Positions 62,601 through 64,000 of a stretch of 64,000 bases of DNA are shown here, in pieces (position 1 is the stretch's first letter; each line of letters opens with the position of its first letter). Below the pieces are notes generated by a model. It did not search any database and was not told where the DNA came from. It saw nothing but the letters and a program-made list of their open reading frames with translations. The position numbers and the translations under genes were made by a program. This DNA comes from Actinostola sp. cb2023 (lineage: Eukaryota > Cnidaria > Anthozoa > Actiniaria > Actinostolidae): positions 1 to 64,000 of the forward strand of contig JAUJYZ010000322.1 of the NCBI GenBank assembly GCA_033675265.1, written 5' to 3'.

Positions 62601-63708
62601 TCACCCACCTCTCCCTTCTATGTCCCACTGCCTCACCCACCCCTCCCTTCTATGTCCCACTGCCTCGCCCACCCCTCCCTTCTATGTCCCACTGCCTCAC
62701 CCACCCCTCCCTTCTATGTCCCACTGCCTTACCCATCCCTCCCTTCTATGTCCCACTGCCTTACCCATCCCTCCCTTCTATGTCCCACTGCCTTACCCAT
62801 CCCTCCCTTCTATGTCCCACTGCCTTACCCATCCCTCCCTTCTATGTCCCACTGCCTAACCCACCCCTCCCTTCTATGTCCCACTGCCTTACGCACCCCT
62901 CCCTTCTATGTCCCACTGCCTTACGCACCCCTCCCTTCTATGTCCCACTGCCTAACCCACCCCTACCTTCTATGTCCCACTGCCTTACCCACCCCTCCCT
63001 TCTATGTCCCACTGCCTCACCCACCCCTCTCTGCTGTACTTCATGCTCTTGTGTTAATCTTCCCTGTTGGACAGGTATCTTGCCTTGGAAGGTTTGTGTC
63101 TGATGTCCAACAGCGAGTTCTCGGCTGATGCTGTCAAGAAACACCAGGAAACAGTGATGAGCGCACTGAAGGTGATTCTATCATCATTGTAGTCATCATT
63201 CATCATCATCATAAATCATCATCATCATCATTGTAGTCATCATTCATCATAAATCATCATCATCATGACAGACGTGTATCATCATTCGTCATTAGCCATC
63301 ATCATTGTTGTAGTCGTCATTCATCAGCATCATTCATCACTATCATCCTTCATCAGTCATCACCATTGGGGACCTTAACCTTGGTGGATGCAAATGATGA
63401 TTAGTCATCACAATCATCAGCAGCAGCTACATGTAGCATCACTACCACCTTAGTACCAGTAACCATCATCATCATCATAACATTACTAGTACTATCATCA
63501 CTACCACCAACATCATTTTGCTTCTCGCTATAAAGACATCCTTCACTCACCCGTTTGTGTTTCATTCTAGACGGAGAGGGATGTCAGCGTGCGTCAAAGA
63601 GCTGTGGACTTGTTGTATGCTATGTGTGACAAGAACAATGCAGAGGAAATTGTTTCTGAGATGCTTACGTACCTGGAGACCGCAGACTACTCGATCAAGG
63701 AAGAGATG
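50628..63708 (+). CDS. AP2A: AP-2 complex subunit alpha (partial, first 423 residues)
   Basis: Eleven exons, in frame: 50628-50691, 50840-50908, 51056-51198, 57345-57668, 57840-57941, 58239-58347, 60266-60327, 60652-60740, 61818-61889, 63075-63171 and 63571-63708. The gene continues past the window. Alpha-adaptin is a large subunit of the clathrin adaptor AP-2, which binds PtdIns(4,5)P2 and cargo at the plasma membrane in endocytosis. The N-terminal trunk is highly conserved: [20 protein letters not shown], the lipid-binding KKKYVCK patch (about residues 54-60), [76 protein letters not shown] and [13 protein letters not shown]. The missing part should hold the rest of the trunk, hinge and ear. 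Intron 3 is 6.1 kb and the others 0.15-1.9 kb. Confidence 0.96.
51611..52026. mobile_element. Fold-back MITE, TAGGCCATATG family, AP2A intron 3
   Basis: A 416-bp element with perfect ends, TAGGCCATATGCACTAACGG and complement. Arms of nearly 200 bp meet at GGATGGCAAAAAATGCCATC. It is the best preserved of three copies. Confidence 0.85.
52650..53110. mobile_element. Non-autonomous transposon with CAGTGATNGGGAAGG ends
   Basis: The left end CAGTGATTGGGAAGGC and the complement of the right end (CCAGTGATAGGGAAGG) match. GTAGTT flanks both sides. The interior has no gene. The short ends and duplication recall hAT-like elements, but the class is uncertain. Confidence 0.6.
53270..54720. repeat. 71/72-bp satellite, about 20 units, AP2A intron 3
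   Basis: Each unit contains TTTATACTGTGTAAGATAAA and GGACAGTTTACATCCAGTTT. Two forms are interspersed: a 72-bp form with TTGCACCAAAGGTTATGCAG and a 71-bp form with TTACACCAAGGTTAAGTAGT. Confidence 0.95.
54831..55117. mobile_element. Mariner-like MITE, complete (287 bp)
   Basis: The ends read CAGTCATTTGCAAAAATTCT and complement, followed by GGCCGC and GCATTATGGGTAATTAAATA inverted repeats. It is flanked by TA within a TATATA tract. It holds the empty site for the MITE found at 17,174. Confidence 0.85.
55479..55711. mobile_element. PIF/Harbinger-like MITE (233 bp)
   Basis: The ends read GGGTGCGTTCGATTGACGCT and an almost perfect complement, with ATTCCAGAATAGG inside. It is flanked by TAA on both sides (55,476-55,478 and 55,712-55,714). 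A 3-bp TAA duplication is typical of PIF/Harbinger. Confidence 0.75.
56320..56522 (+). mobile_element. Degenerate tRNA-derived SINE
   Basis: A B-box-like GCAGTTCAATCCTCAGG is present and the A box is poor. The body is followed by a TAAAGTACTTTACTTTAC tail. Weakly supported. Confidence 0.4.
56625..56904. mobile_element. Fold-back MITE, CACAGGCAG family, shortened centre
   Basis: Same ends and arms as 4,991-5,351, but the centre with CCCTCTGATCCCTC is deleted. GATTGAC flanks both sides, a 7-bp target duplication as in the first copy. Confidence 0.8.
57071..57211. repeat. 47-bp triplicate with CCAAT and CACGTG
   Basis: Three nearly identical 47-bp units, each starting CCAATCAGCATGCGAG and ending TTGCACGTG, lie 134 bp before AP2A exon 4. 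The unit combines a CCAAT box with an E-box-like ACGTG. Confidence 0.85.
58438..58602 (-). mobile_element. tRNA-Thr-like SINE or pseudo-tRNA with partial tandem copy
   Basis: The minus strand carries an A box (TGGCTCAGTGG) and B box (GGTTCAAATCC) with a CTAGTAT loop like tRNA-Thr(AGT). The acceptor stem pairs at only about five of seven positions and the anticodon stem has a mismatch. A 62-bp piece from 58,477 is repeated directly at 58,539. Probably not a working tRNA. Confidence 0.6.
58815..60235. repeat. GTTGATGATGATGAC-type array, AP2A intron 6
   Basis: 1.4 kb of GAT, GTT and GAC triplets with some TACATGTTGATG units near both ends. Because the pattern is triplet-based, all three minus-strand frames stay open for over 450 residues. 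These are shadows. Confidence 0.92.
60834..61516. mobile_element. 683-bp non-autonomous element, AP2A intron 8
   Basis: Perfect 23-bp inverted ends (CTCAAGGTAGTTAAGGCCTG and complement). The interior contains several GTCACGTGAC palindromes (61,172, 61,350) and no gene. Confidence 0.75.
61945..63035. repeat. 32-bp minisatellite, AP2A intron 9
   Basis: About 34 units of TATGTCCCACTGCCTTACCC + ACCCCTCCCTTC with point variants. The 32-bp period gives a 32-residue period in translation, so long Pro-rich frames are shadows. Confidence 0.95.
63175..63515. repeat. ATC-rich sequence, AP2A intron 10
   Basis: Imperfect ATCATCATTCATC repeats filling most of the intron. Confidence 0.75.
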
Positions 63709-63789
63709 GTGAGAAATAAAATTTTATTCTGGGTTCTGGTTTGTGGGTGGGTGGGTTTTTGGAGTTCAATTCCTGGCCGCCTTCATGTC

Positions 63790-64000
63790 CTTGCCCCCAG
63801 TGAAGGCAAATAATGAGATTCAAGGACTTTTAATATGTAGCTAATTGAAACCAAGCAATAGAATACTCTCTGGTTGATAGCACATGAAGGGCAGTGTTTA
63901 CCTGCCATTTGAAGGCAGATAATGAAATTCAAGGACTTTTACCAGCTGATTGAAACCAGGCAATAGAATACTCTTGGGTTGATAGCACATGAAGGGCAGT
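63790..64000. repeat. About 108-bp direct repeat, AP2A intron 11
   Basis: AAATTCAAGGACTTTTA-like, GAAACCAAGCAATAGAATAC and GATAGCACATGAAGGGCAGT occur twice, 108 bp apart. The second unit ends at the window edge. Confidence 0.75.

Noticed and set aside
61920..63128. Pro-rich frames of up to 311 residues
   Set aside because: Shadows of the 32-bp minisatellite in AP2A intron 9.

Overview
The window is animal nuclear DNA. Conserved metazoan genes are split by GT-AG introns, codon use is eukaryotic, and DNA-transposon remnants and simple repeats are very abundant. A marine invertebrate, most likely a cnidarian such as an anthozoan, fits best. That placement rests on general character only. No organism-specific marker was found.

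Positions 1-36,100 hold a minus-strand tandem array of at least four copies of one seven-exon gene for a small secreted six-cysteine protein that I do not recognise. Copy 0 shows only its start (18-1). Copy 1 (16,704-7,003) is intact, 263 aa. Copy 2 (28,561-24,368) has a one-base deletion in exon 5 and looks broken. Copy 3 (36,066-30,983) is divergent but open, 259 aa. Copies 0-2 share the promoter (a TATA box about 50 bp before the ATG) and much of the intergenic DNA, so whole gene-plus-spacer blocks were duplicated. The introns hold repeats of the same class at equivalent places in the paralogs. The extreme case is intron 3 of copy 1, which is almost filled by a 5.9-kb pentanucleotide satellite.

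Positions 36,100-50,600 hold DNPH1 (minus) and PTGR3/ZADH2 (plus), head to head with a 259-bp spacer between their start codons. DNPH1 is a nucleotide-pool sanitising hydrolase. PTGR3 is an MDR-family 15-oxoprostaglandin/quinone reductase, complete in 12 exons. An uninterrupted 1.09-kb pyrimidine tract separates PTGR3 from the next gene.

Positions 50,628-64,000 hold the first 11 coding exons (423 residues) of the clathrin adaptor AP-2 alpha subunit, which runs off the right edge. Its introns contain a 71/72-bp satellite, a 32-bp minisatellite, a long GATGAC-type array, tRNA-derived SINE pieces and several MITEs.

The mobile DNA is almost all non-autonomous and fold-back in form. It includes TA-flanked mariner-like MITEs (one nested in another, with the empty site preserved elsewhere in the window), a TAA-flanked Harbinger-like MITE, an element with a 9-bp duplication, a CACAGG..CCTGTG fold-back family with 7-bp duplications, and a family marked by a 15-bp palindrome (ACGCTCAATGAGCGT). 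No transposase was recognised. The long open frames over simple repeats are not treated as genes.
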